Shown: positions 1 through 5,923, counted from the first letter of the stretch. The stretch is DNA of 9,193 bases from Acidobacteriota bacterium (GCA_022759065.1 JAEMPZ010000074.1:1-9193), one strand, 5' to 3'. The notes: generated by a model from the letters alone, not told the origin. Made by a program: numbers and translations.

Positions 1-605
1 GCGGGATGTCGGCGATAGTCGTTCCGGCCAATGCGCCCGGAGTAACCATAGGGCGGGAGCTGCCCAAAATGGGCCAGCGCGCCTCATGCCAGGTGGAGAT
101 AGAATACAAGAACGTCGAAGTGCCCGCTTCCAATATCATCGGCAAGGAAAACCAGGGATTCCTGATCGCCATGAAGACCTTCAACCGCACGCGGTCAGGC
201 GTCGCCTCATCCGCCGTGGGAATGGCCCGCGAGGCTTTCGACACGGCGAAGAAGTGGGCGCTTGGGCGAAGGCAGTTCGGCCAGCCGATCGCCAGCTTCC
301 AGGCGATAGGCTTCATGTTCGCGGAGATGGCCACCGCCATAACCGCCGCGCGATTTTTGGTCTGGAACGCGGCCATCCTTACGGACCAGGACAAGGAAGT
401 TGGCACCTATAGCGCCATGGCCAAGTATTTCGCAACGGACGTGGCGATGAAGGTGGCGACGGACTGCGTCCAGATCATGGGCGGAGAGGGTTACTCCCAG
501 GACAACATCGTAGAAAAGATCATGCGCGACGCCAAGCTCTCGCAGATATACGAGGGGACGAACCAGGTCCAGAGGCTCGTCATCGCCAAGAACATGCTAA
601 AGTGA
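1..605 (+). CDS. Acyl-CoA dehydrogenase, C-terminal part (5' end outside window)
   Basis: FAD-dependent acyl-CoA dehydrogenase, which performs alpha,beta-dehydrogenation of an acyl-CoA in beta-oxidation or amino-acid catabolism and passes electrons to ETF. About 200 residues are visible; families run about 380, so roughly half is missing. The frame is open to the left edge (GGG precedes the ATG at 6), so that ATG is probably internal. Visible features are the end of the middle beta domain (GRELPKMGQRAS), the helical C-terminal domain with the RRQFGQP motif, the family signature beginning QIMGGEGY, and the segment IYEGTNQVQR. Counting from the ATG at 6, Glu183 in YEGT sits where the catalytic base lies in medium- and short-chain enzymes. 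Substrate chain length cannot be told from this part. The gene ends with TGA and is followed by a repeat-filled spacer. The family call is secure. Confidence 0.95.
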   Translation, partial: GMSAIVVPANAPGVTIGRELPKMGQRASCQVEIEYKNVEVPASNIIGKENQGFLIAMKTFNRTRSGVASSAVGMAREAFDTAKKWALGRRQFGQPIASFQAIGFMFAEMATAITAARFLVWNAAILTDQDKEVGTYSAMAKYFATDVAMKVATDCVQIMGGEGYSQDNIVEKIMRDAKLSQIYEGTNQVQRLVIAKNMLK

Positions 606-617
606 GCGCATGAGGAG

Positions 618-653
618 GTGAAGCGTAAAGAGGTTAAGCGTTAGGAGTGAAGA
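618..653 (+). repeat. Degenerate heptamer tract, purine strand (GTNARGN)
   Basis: Five 7-bp units read GTGAAGC, GTAAAGA, then one extra G, then GTTAAGC, GTTAGGA, GTGAAGA. It starts 12 bp after the acyl-CoA dehydrogenase stop. The same period-7 consensus appears inverted at 673-728 and directly at 3562-3603. Confidence 0.75.
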
Positions 654-672
654 AGTCATGAGATATTTGCTT

Positions 673-728
673 CCCTTACCATTCACTCTTAACCCTTTAC
701 CCTTTACTCTTAACCCTTTACTTTTCAC
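673..728 (-). repeat. Degenerate heptamer array, pyrimidine strand (eight units)
   Basis: Eight consecutive 7-bp units on + read CCCTTAC, CATTCAC, TCTTAAC, CCTTTAC, CCTTTAC, TCTTAAC, CCTTTAC, TTTTCAC. On the - strand the consensus is GTNAANN, the same as the tract at 618-653. The 14-mer at 687-700 is repeated exactly at 708-721. Segment 709-728 is complementary to 618-638 apart from one bulge and a two-base mismatch, so the two tracts could form a long hairpin with a loop of about 70 nt. Confidence 0.8.
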
Positions 729-781
729 CCCTGATTCTATATGGCCTCTATGGAGATCAAAAGCCATGGTTGATGGCGACC

Positions 782-790
782 TGATATGAT
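782..790 (+). promoter_or_regulatory. Possible extended -10 promoter for the bd-like oxidase genes
   Basis: TGATATGAT fits the extended -10 form TGN-TATNAT. No -35 is visible at the right distance. A start about 7 nt downstream would leave a leader of only about 6 nt before the ATG at 803, which agrees with the lack of a Shine-Dalgarno sequence there. Tentative. Confidence 0.35.
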
Positions 791-802
791 GGGCGTTAGC
801 GC

Positions 803-2326
803 ATGACCTACCCCGTCTGGTACGTGCCTTTCGGCTCGGCTTGGATAATCGCGGTCATCGCGACTGTTCACGTCTTCATCTCCCATTTCGCCATCGGCGG
901 CGGGCTGATGCTCGTCCTTCTGGAGGCCACGGCTTCTCGCCACGATGACGAGGCGTTGAAAGGGTGGCTGAAACGGCGCTCGCGTTTTTTTCTTCTGCTG
1001 ACGCTCGTGCTGGGCGCCTTGACCGGCGTCGGCATCTGGTTCACGATCAGCCTCATAAGCCCCGCAGCCACTTCAACGCTGATAAGGCTCTTCGTCTGGG
1101 TATGGGCCATAGAGTGGGTCTTCTTTCTCGCGGAGACGATGGCCATCCTAGTCTATTACTACACATGGGACCGGTTGGACCCATTTGCTCACCGAATCGT
1201 AGGCTGGATATACTTTGGCTCGGCCTACTTGAGCCTTGTGGCCATCAACGGCATTCTGGCATTCCAGCTAACCCCGGGGCGGTGGCTTGCGTCGGGGTCG
1301 CTCTGGGACGCTTTTTTCAACCCCACGAACCTGCCGTCGCTCGTGGCGCGGACGCTCGTTTGCTTCATCCTGGCCGGCCTTTTCACCCTGTTCGGCCTGG
1401 CCTTCACCAAGACCGGCCCGAGGCCCGACCTTGTCCGCAGATCTCTTTTGTGGGTCGGCATTCCGCTGGCGTCCCTTCCGCTGGTTCTCTTCTGGTATTT
1501 CAAGGCGATTCCGCCTGAACAGCGCCTCATCGCGGCCGCTGTCCCCTATTTCAACCATTTGGCGCTCACGGCGCTGTTTGCCATGGCGGCGATCGCTTTG
1601 CTTGCCGCGGCCGTTTGGTTTTCTCGCGGCAAGGTGGCGCTGCGGCAGTTTGCCGCAATAATGCTGCTCCTCGGCCTTTTCGGGTTTGGCTCGGCGGAAT
1701 GGTTGCGCGAGGATCTGCGCTTGCCGTACCTCATCGTGGGAAACACCTACGCAAACGGCGTTGCCGTTTCCGCGCTTCCGGAGTTGCGCTCCCAAGGCCT
1801 GCTGGCCACGTCCCAGTGGAGCTCGGTGAAAGCGGTCACGCGGCAGAACGAAGCGCAGGCCGGCAAAGAGATATTCGTGATGGCTTGCAGCCAGTGCCAC
1901 ACCGTCCGGTCCAGGCTGATCCCGTTAGGACCTCGCCTGGCCTCGCTTGATGAGGGGTTCGCCAGCTGGCTCGCGTACAGAACCGACTTGATGCGGGGTG
2001 GAATGCCCCCATTTCCTGGCACCGCGGCCGAGGCCGAAGCGGTCGCCCACTACCTGCGCGTCGCCGCCTTGCCGGAAGCGATCTCTTCGGATGGCGCCTC
2101 GGTCTTTAGGAGGCGCTGCGGCGTATGCCACACGATGTCGGGCTCTTTCAGGCCGCTGGCGAGGGTTTTTGAAGGCGAGAAGGCCGAAGACGCAGTGTCC
2201 GTGCTGAACGACCTGCAATCTTTTTCCAGCGACATGCCCAAGTGGACTGGAAGCGAGACGGAGAAGAGCGCCCTCGCCCAGTGGCTCGTGGCTCAAAGCA
2301 ATCCCGCCAAGAAGGGAGCATCGTGA
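803..2326 (+). CDS. Cytochrome bd-superfamily oxidase subunit I (CydA-like) fused to two heme-c domains
   Basis: Predicted terminal oxidase subunit of 507 residues. Residues 1-300 hold about eight membrane helices resembling CydA. VHVFISHFAIGGG puts His23 at the E. coli His19 (heme b595) position. AIEW and AET (Glu104, Glu111) match the E99/E107 region, followed by WDRL, and SAYLSLVAINGILAFQLTPG-like residues 140-159 match the CydA 'ALW..ANGW.QNP' region. EWLREDLRLPY near 300 recalls CydA 'EAGWxxExGRQPW'. The long quinol-binding Q-loop is absent. From about residue 350 come two c-type heme sites, CSQCH (362-366) and CGVCH (439-443), with later GGMPPFPG and SDMPKW methionines as possible axial ligands. 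Arg183 aligns with the b558 ligand His186 of CydA. Together these suggest oxidation of a periplasmic c-type donor rather than quinol, as proposed for heme-c-bearing bd relatives. The start has no Shine-Dalgarno sequence. The next gene overlaps by one base. Family is confident; donor and activity are inferred. Confidence 0.85.
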   Translation: MTYPVWYVPFGSAWIIAVIATVHVFISHFAIGGGLMLVLLEATASRHDDEALKGWLKRRSRFFLLLTLVLGALTGVGIWFTISLISPAATSTLIRLFVWVWAIEWVFFLAETMAILVYYYTWDRLDPFAHRIVGWIYFGSAYLSLVAINGILAFQLTPGRWLASGSLWDAFFNPTNLPSLVARTLVCFILAGLFTLFGLAFTKTGPRPDLVRRSLLWVGIPLASLPLVLFWYFKAIPPEQRLIAAAVPYFNHLALTALFAMAAIALLAAAVWFSRGKVALRQFAAIMLLLGLFGFGSAEWLREDLRLPYLIVGNTYANGVAVSALPELRSQGLLATSQWSSVKAVTRQNEAQAGKEIFVMACSQCHTVRSRLIPLGPRLASLDEGFASWLAYRTDLMRGGMPPFPGTAAEAEAVAHYLRVAALPEAISSDGASVFRRRCGVCHTMSGSFRPLARVFEGEKAEDAVSVLNDLQSFSSDMPKWTGSETEKSALAQWLVAQSNPAKKGAS

Positions 2327-3465
2327 TGGTCGCGCCGGTTGCGCCTGAGTCGCTCGCCCTCCCTTCGCCACCCTGGCTATTGCAGGGGCTTGGCGAGTTG
2401 ACGCTCGCCATCCATTTTTTGTTCATGAACGTGGCGCTTGGCGGAACGCTGCTGGCGGCGGTGTACGCGGTAAAGGGCAAAGCGCGCCATCTCGAAGCCG
2501 GGTTCGGCCTCGCGAGAGCGCTGCCTTTCGCCATGGCTTACGCCATAGCATTCGGCGTCGCGCCACTCCTTTTCGTGCAGGTTTTGTACGGACGCTTTTT
2601 CTACACGGCGGCCATACTCATCGCGCCGCTGTTCCTGGCCATCGTCGCCGCGCTCATATTGGCCTACTCGGCCATCTATTTTCTGGCGTGGCGCTGGGAC
2701 GCCTTGAAATGGGGCCGCCTCGTCGCGCTGGCGGTTGTTTTCATCTCCCTTTGCTACGTCGGCTTTGTTCAGGCAAACCTCTTTACGCTGATGTGCCGCC
2801 CCAACCTTTTTCGAGGCATGTACCTCGCGCGCCCTGGCGGGTTCCAGCTTAACGGTGGCGAAGCCACGCTCCTGCCAAGGCTTTTGCATTTCGCGCTCGG
2901 AGCTATTGCCATCGCCTCGCTCTTCGTGGCCATGCAGGGCTTGCGCAAGCTCAGGCTCGCCCCGGAGCAGGGGCGTTGGCAGTACCGGAGCGGGGCCACG
3001 TGGTTCGCCGGAAGCACGGTGGCGAACATGGCCATCGGCCTCTGGTGGCTTTTCGGCCTTCCGCGAGAGGAGTGGTCCCTTTTCATGGGGCGCGACCTTT
3101 GGGCAACCATCATCTTCGCCGGCGCAATCTTTTTCGCCGTAACGGCGCTGGTTCTTGTTCACCTTGCCATAGGTTCTCCCAGGCCTCGCCGAATATTCAT
3201 TCTCGCCGCGTCGGCCGCCGTGCTTACGGTGGTTGGCATGGTTTTTATGCGAGCGACGCTCAGGGAGGCCGAGCTTCGGCCCTTTTATGATGCCGCCGCG
3301 GCTCCGGTTTCCACGCAGTGGGGCGCCGCAGCGCTGTTTGGCGTTATTTTCATCGCCGCCCTGGTCTTGATGACTTACCTCGCGCGGTTAGCCATAAGGG
3401 CGTTCCCTCCTCCCGAAGGCCCGCCGCTTGGCTCCGGAGGCTACCGGTTCAAGAACACAGGATGA
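2326..3465 (+). CDS. CydA-like second membrane subunit of the bd-like oxidase
   Basis: Membrane protein of 379 residues with eight or nine hydrophobic helices and no signal for secretion. IHFLFMNVALGG near the N-terminus places His30 where CydA has His19, so this looks like a second CydA-derived chain. The DGFDMG motif of CydB is absent. LLHFALG (His188) resembles the CydA b558-ligand helix, and VANMAIGLWW supplies Met235; whether they bind heme is unproven. The start chosen is the ATG at 2326, overlapping the upstream TGA as TGATG, with GAAGGGAG 5-12 bases before. A longer in-frame ATG at 2242 would lie deep inside the upstream gene and adds a charged, non-family tail. One-base overlap implies translational coupling and a joint complex with the heme-c-fused subunit. 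The family is divergent, so a search might return only 'hypothetical membrane protein'. Confidence 0.75.
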   Translation: MVAPVAPESLALPSPPWLLQGLGELTLAIHFLFMNVALGGTLLAAVYAVKGKARHLEAGFGLARALPFAMAYAIAFGVAPLLFVQVLYGRFFYTAAILIAPLFLAIVAALILAYSAIYFLAWRWDALKWGRLVALAVVFISLCYVGFVQANLFTLMCRPNLFRGMYLARPGGFQLNGGEATLLPRLLHFALGAIAIASLFVAMQGLRKLRLAPEQGRWQYRSGATWFAGSTVANMAIGLWWLFGLPREEWSLFMGRDLWATIIFAGAIFFAVTALVLVHLAIGSPRPRRIFILAASAAVLTVVGMVFMRATLREAELRPFYDAAAAPVSTQWGAAALFGVIFIAALVLMTYLARLAIRAFPPPEGPPLGSGGYRFKNTG

Positions 3466-3487
3466 GGGATGAATGAGGCCCCCACAA

Positions 3488-3605
3488 ACCACGACGAAGG
3501 CGCGCCGCCACGGGGGAAAAAAGCAAGATTCACAGGGAGGACGGGGAGGTAAGGGAGGAAAGTCAGGCGTAAGGAGTGAGGCGTCAGGAGTTAGGAGTCA
3601 GGAGT
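3488..3605 (+). repeat. Dispersed repeat cassette, copy A
   Basis: The cassette starts with ACCACGACGAAGGCGC, runs through a purine-rich stretch, and ends in heptamers. Its core at 3531-3598 matches 9126-9193 at 66 of 68 positions (differences at 3543 and 3551). The last part (3562-3603) is six 7-bp units: GTCAGGC, GTAAGGA, GTGAGGC, GTCAGGA, GTTAGGA, GTCAGGA. A 12-bp inverted pair, GATGAGGGATGA at 3461-3472 and its complement at 3624-3635, flanks it. No coding sequence is seen here. Confidence 0.85.
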
Positions 3606-3649
3606 GCCGCGGCGATCTTGCCCTCATCCCTCATCTATAATCAAGGAAG

Positions 3650-3692
3650 TACCGCAATTTAAAATTGAGAATTTAAAATTCAACGCGCGGTA
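3650..3692. repeat. AT-rich element with doubled AATTTAAAATT
   Basis: AATTTAAAATT occurs at 3656-3666 and 3670-3680, a 14-bp period. TACCGC at 3650-3655 and GCGGTA at 3687-3692 flank it as a 6-bp inverted repeat. The AT-richness stands out sharply from the surrounding DNA. Role unknown. Confidence 0.6.
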
Positions 3693-3704
3693 ATTGCATT
3701 GTTT

Positions 3705-3744
3705 GACCTTCTTACTTTCTAACCCTCTTACTCTCTAACCGTCT
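3705..3744 (-). repeat. Degenerate octamer array (five units)
   Basis: Five 8-bp units on + read GACCTTCT, TACTTTCT, AACCCTCT, TACTCTCT, AACCGTCT. The last four are two 16-mers differing at two bases. It resembles the heptamer array at 673-728 but with one extra base per unit. Confidence 0.75.
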
Positions 3745-3761
3745 GCTTGCGCATGCTAACG

Positions 3762-3777
3762 CAACGGCGCGCCGTTG
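3762..3777. promoter_or_regulatory. Perfect 16-bp palindrome overlapping the -35 box
   Basis: CAACGGCGCGCCGTTG equals its own reverse complement. It shares its last three bases with the TTGACT -35 hexamer of the tRNA promoter, the position expected of an operator. No regulator is identified; binding is inferred only. Confidence 0.45.
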
Positions 3778-3803
3778 ACTTTGGCCGCGCTCTTGGCTAA
3801 GAT
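3775..3803 (+). promoter_or_regulatory. Sigma70-type promoter of tRNA-Thr and the que operon
   Basis: TTGACT at 3775-3780, a 17-bp spacer and TAAGAT at 3798-3803 form a near-consensus promoter. Transcription would start near 3810, about 5 nt before the mature tRNA. With no terminator seen after the tRNA, it probably also drives queD-queE-queC. Confidence 0.75.
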
Positions 3804-3814
3804 AGCCTTTGGGG

Positions 3815-3890
3815 GCCGGCATAGCTCAGCTGGTAGAGCAGCTGATTCGTAATCAGCAGGTCCGCGGTTCGAGTCCGCGTGCCGGCTCCA
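3815..3890 (+). tRNA. tRNA-Thr (anticodon CGT), CCA encoded
   Basis: A complete 76-nt cloverleaf. The acceptor strands GCCGGCA (3815-3821) and TGCCGGC (3880-3886) pair fully, followed by T and an encoded CCA. The D arm contains AGCTCAGCTGGTAGAGC. The anticodon stem GCTGA/TCAGC encloses TTCGTAA, giving anticodon CGT for the threonine codon ACG. The T arm is CGCGG-TTCGAGT-CCGCG. queD begins 40 bp downstream with no terminator between, so the tRNA may be cut from a longer transcript. Thr tRNAs are not queuosine substrates (Asn, Asp, His and Tyr are), so there is no direct pathway link. Confidence 0.98.
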
Positions 3891-3930
3891 GTCCTTGACG
3901 TGCATCCCCCAAATCGCCGGAGAGTGTTTC

Positions 3931-4287
3931 ATGTTCGAAGTCAAGATTACAAGGGATTTTTCAGCCGCGCACCGGGTCGAGGATTATCCCGGCAACTGCG
4001 AGAAGCTGCACGGCCATAACTGGAAGGTGGAGGTCATCGTCAGGTCCCCCGTTCTCGACTCCCTGGGCATGGTGGTGGATTTTCGAAAGCTCAAAGAGAT
4101 CACGGACGAGGTTCTTGGCCCGCTTGACCACTCTTACCTGAACGAAGCCGGGCCTTTGCGGGGGCTTAACCCCACTGCCGAGAACCTCGCCAGGTACATC
4201 TTCGCCGAGGTGGCGAAAAAGGGGCCGGTCCACAGAGTCAACGTTTTCGAGACCGAAAGCTCCGTCGCTTCGTACTTTGAAGGCTGA
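3931..4287 (+). CDS. queD: 6-carboxy-5,6,7,8-tetrahydropterin synthase (QueD)
   Basis: Cytosolic zinc enzyme that converts 7,8-dihydroneopterin triphosphate to 6-carboxytetrahydropterin, the first committed step to preQ0. It has 118 residues, the normal family size. Zinc ligands are His14 (SAAHR), His27 and His29 (LHGHNW); Cys23 is the likely catalytic cysteine; Asp66-His67 (LDHSYLN) is the conserved pair; and Glu109 (ETES) is the pterin anchor. All key residues of QueD/PTPS-I type enzymes are present. The ATG at 3931 is chosen because GGAGAG lies 6 bases upstream and the product then starts with the family's usual MFEVKI-like strand. A longer ATG at 3895 would begin 4 bases after the tRNA. 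queE overlaps or abuts the 3' end, and the order queD-queE-queC supports the assignment over a tetrahydrobiopterin role. Confidence 0.95.
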   Translation: MFEVKITRDFSAAHRVEDYPGNCEKLHGHNWKVEVIVRSPVLDSLGMVVDFRKLKEITDEVLGPLDHSYLNEAGPLRGLNPTAENLARYIFAEVAKKGPVHRVNVFETESSVASYFEG

Positions 4288-4288
4288 A

Positions 4289-5002
4289 ATGCCCATGAAC
4301 GCCGGTTCCAAGAGCCCTCATGGCGCCGCACGGTACCCGCGCAAACGCGGCGGCGGGCTCTCTTTGCTGGTCAACGAGGTCTACGCCTCCATTCAGGGCG
4401 AGGGCCCAGAGACTGGTTTCCCAACCGTTCTCGTGAGGCTCGCCGGCTGCAACCTTCGTTGTTCCTACTGCGACAGCGCATACGCCTTTTACAAAGGAGA
4501 GAGGACAGAAGTGCCGGCGCTCGTTGAGCGCATTTCTTCATATGGGGTGGCTCGCGTCTTGATCACCGGAGGGGAGCCGATGGCGCAGGCCGGGACGGCG
4601 GCCCTTTGCCGCGCTCTCGTCCGCCGCCGCCTCGGCGTTTCCATCGAAACCAACGGCAGCTACCTGCTTGGGAGCCTCCCGCGCCAAGTGGTCAAGGTCG
4701 TTGACGTAAAAACGCCCTTAAGCGGCGCCGGCGGGAGCTTCCAGATGGAAGTTCTTGCTTCGCTCGCGCGAAAAGACGCTCTCAAGTTCGTGGTGGCGGG
4801 AGAGAAAGATTACATCTGGAGCCGGGACTTCATCTTGAGCAACGGGCTTCAAAAAGCCCCATCCCCCCAGCTTTTCATTTCGCCGGTTTGGGGAAAGGTG
4901 GCGCTCTCCGACCTGGCTGAGTGGGTTCTGAGAGACAGGCTGGAGGCGCGCGTTCAAGTTCAACTCCACAAGGTTATCTGGGGAAACCGCAGGGGAGTAT
5001 GA
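4289..5002 (+). CDS. queE: 7-carboxy-7-deazaguanine synthase (QueE), radical SAM
   Basis: Radical-SAM enzyme that ring-contracts 6-carboxytetrahydropterin to 7-carboxy-7-deazaguanine (CDG), the second committed step to preQ0. From the ATG at 4289 it has 237 residues. VNEVYASIQGEGPETGFPT (28-46) is the typical QueE N-terminal signature. The 4Fe-4S cluster binds Cys54, Cys58 and Cys61 (CNLRCSYC, the CX3CX2C form). TGGEP (93-97) contacts SAM, and SIETNGS (118-124) and VDVKTP (138-143) are further family blocks. GAAGG at 4279-4283 is a ribosome site 5 bases before ATG 4289, inside the end of queD. TTG 4277 and ATG 4295 are alternative starts. Any of these leaves about 25 basic, low-complexity residues before the core, so the true N-terminus is uncertain. 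The coding region lies directly after the queD stop, implying coupled translation. Confidence 0.94.
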   Translation: MPMNAGSKSPHGAARYPRKRGGGLSLLVNEVYASIQGEGPETGFPTVLVRLAGCNLRCSYCDSAYAFYKGERTEVPALVERISSYGVARVLITGGEPMAQAGTAALCRALVRRRLGVSIETNGSYLLGSLPRQVVKVVDVKTPLSGAGGSFQMEVLASLARKDALKFVVAGEKDYIWSRDFILSNGLQKAPSPQLFISPVWGKVALSDLAEWVLRDRLEARVQVQLHKVIWGNRRGV

Positions 5003-5012
5003 AGGCACATAT

Positions 5013-5046
5013 CTCACCACGGAGGCACAAAGGTCACAAAGGAAGC
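5013..5046 (+). repeat. Dispersed 'ACCACGGAGGCAC' repeat in the queE-queC gap
   Basis: CACCACGGAGGCACAAAGG (5015-5033) continues with TCACAAAGGAAGC, a short run of roughly 9-bp units. The opening ACCAC..AGGC resembles the starts of the cassettes at 3488 and 9099. Such sequences are common filler in bacterial intergenic DNA. It fills most of the gap of about 100 bp and separates queC from queE without an evident terminator. Confidence 0.65.
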
Positions 5047-5101
5047 GGAGCAACGATGAAGGCATCGCATACAAGACTGTCCGATTTTGGGCCGATGCGG
5101 G

Positions 5102-5923
5102 ATGGCGATTAACTTGGCTGATGGTTTCGTCACGCCATTTTGCGCGCCGCCAAAGCCGCTTGCGGTAGTCCTGCTGTCGGGCGGGATGGATTCGCTCACC
5201 GCGGCCGGCATCGCGGCAAGGGATGGCTACGGCCTCGCTCTCATCCATTTCAACTATGGCCAGAGAACCGAGGAGGCGGAGCTTCGCTCGTTCAACAGGA
5301 TCGCCGATTTCTTCGGCGTAGGGCCGAAGCTCAAGCTCGTCGTGCATACCAATTTTTTCAGCCTCGCCGGAGGCTCCGCGCTCACGGACAAGGGCCTGGA
5401 TGTTCCGGAGGCGAACCTCGATTCGGCCAATGTCCCGGTGACTTACGTGCCGTTTCGCAACGCCGTGCTTCTTTCGATGGCCGTGGGCTGGGCGGAGATT
5501 ATCGGCGCCGGCGCGGTTTACTACGGCGCCGTCTCGCAGGACTCCTCCGGCTACCCTGACTGCCGCCCGGAGTTCATCAGCGCTTTCAATGTCCTTGTCG
5601 AAACCGGGACGAAACCGGAAACGAAGATCGAGGTTCGCGCTCCGCTTGTCAACATGACGAAAGCCGAGATCGTCCAACAGGCGGCGGCTCTGGGGCTGCC
5701 CCTGGAAGCGACATGGTCCTGCTACGTTCGCAACGACAAGGCGTGCGGGGCCTGTGACTCGTGCGCGTTGAGGTTGAGGGGCTTTTCTCAAGCCGGCATG
5801 AATGATCCGATCCCCTATGCGCCCCAGGCGGCTGGCAAGCCTGCCATGGACAAGGCGGAGCGCGCGGAGAAAGTCCGCAGGCTGGCCTTGCTTCTGAAAG
5901 CGCTCGCCAAGCCCTCGACATGA
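5102..5923 (+). CDS. queC: 7-cyano-7-deazaguanine (preQ0) synthase (QueC)
   Basis: ATP- and ammonia-dependent enzyme that turns CDG into preQ0, the precursor of queuosine, archaeosine and some 7-deazaguanine DNA modifications. It has 273 residues from the ATG at 5102. The PP-loop SGGMDS (26-31) binds ATP, HFNYGQR follows, and a C-terminal zinc site is formed by Cys207, Cys215, Cys218 and Cys221 (CX7CX2CX2C), ending in the usual ALRLRGF. About 45 extra residues, charged and Ala/Leu-rich, follow the zinc knuckle, so the protein is longer than the E. coli enzyme (231). Start choice is uncertain: a TTG at 5087 is also open, and neither has a good ribosome site. It is third in the que run, and its stop overlaps the transporter's start (ATGA). 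No QueF, Tgt or QueA is in the window. Confidence 0.95.
   Translation: MAINLADGFVTPFCAPPKPLAVVLLSGGMDSLTAAGIAARDGYGLALIHFNYGQRTEEAELRSFNRIADFFGVGPKLKLVVHTNFFSLAGGSALTDKGLDVPEANLDSANVPVTYVPFRNAVLLSMAVGWAEIIGAGAVYYGAVSQDSSGYPDCRPEFISAFNVLVETGTKPETKIEVRAPLVNMTKAEIVQQAAALGLPLEATWSCYVRNDKACGACDSCALRLRGFSQAGMNDPIPYAPQAAGKPAMDKAERAEKVRRLALLLKALAKPST

Noticed and set aside
694..721. Telomere-like CCCTTTA repeats as a telomere or linear-replicon end
   Set aside because: They are internal, degenerate and flanked by ordinary genes on both sides.
1268..1900. Minus-strand ORF of 210 codons
   Set aside because: It is a shadow of the CydA-like gene, rich in Arg/Gln/Glu with no domain visible.
2242..2325. 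Upstream extension of the second oxidase subunit
   Set aside because: It would overlap the heme-c domain gene by 85 bp and adds a charged tail; the ATG at 2326 has a good ribosome site and gives a normal membrane N-terminus.
3562..3603. Possible CRISPR array
   Set aside because: Units are 7 bp without spacers, and no cas genes are present.
3636..3641. TATAAT hexamer as a promoter
   Set aside because: No -35 lies 15-19 bp upstream (TTGCCC is only 12 bp away), and no gene starts nearby; the TTGACT/TAAGAT promoter explains the tRNA better.
3891..3930. Possible preQ1 riboswitch before queD
   Set aside because: The gap between tRNA and queD is only 40 nt, and no compact H-type pseudoknot motif with an A-rich tail is apparent.
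3756..3944. Minus-strand ORF of 62 codons
   Set aside because: It is antisense to the tRNA-Thr gene; its peptide (RHADSNRGPADYESAA) is a familiar false translation of tRNA genes.
4718..5791. Long minus-strand ORF of 357 codons
   Set aside because: It lies antisense to queE and queC, which carry full family motifs, and includes the LCDLCASV peptide typical of mistranslated dispersed repeats.
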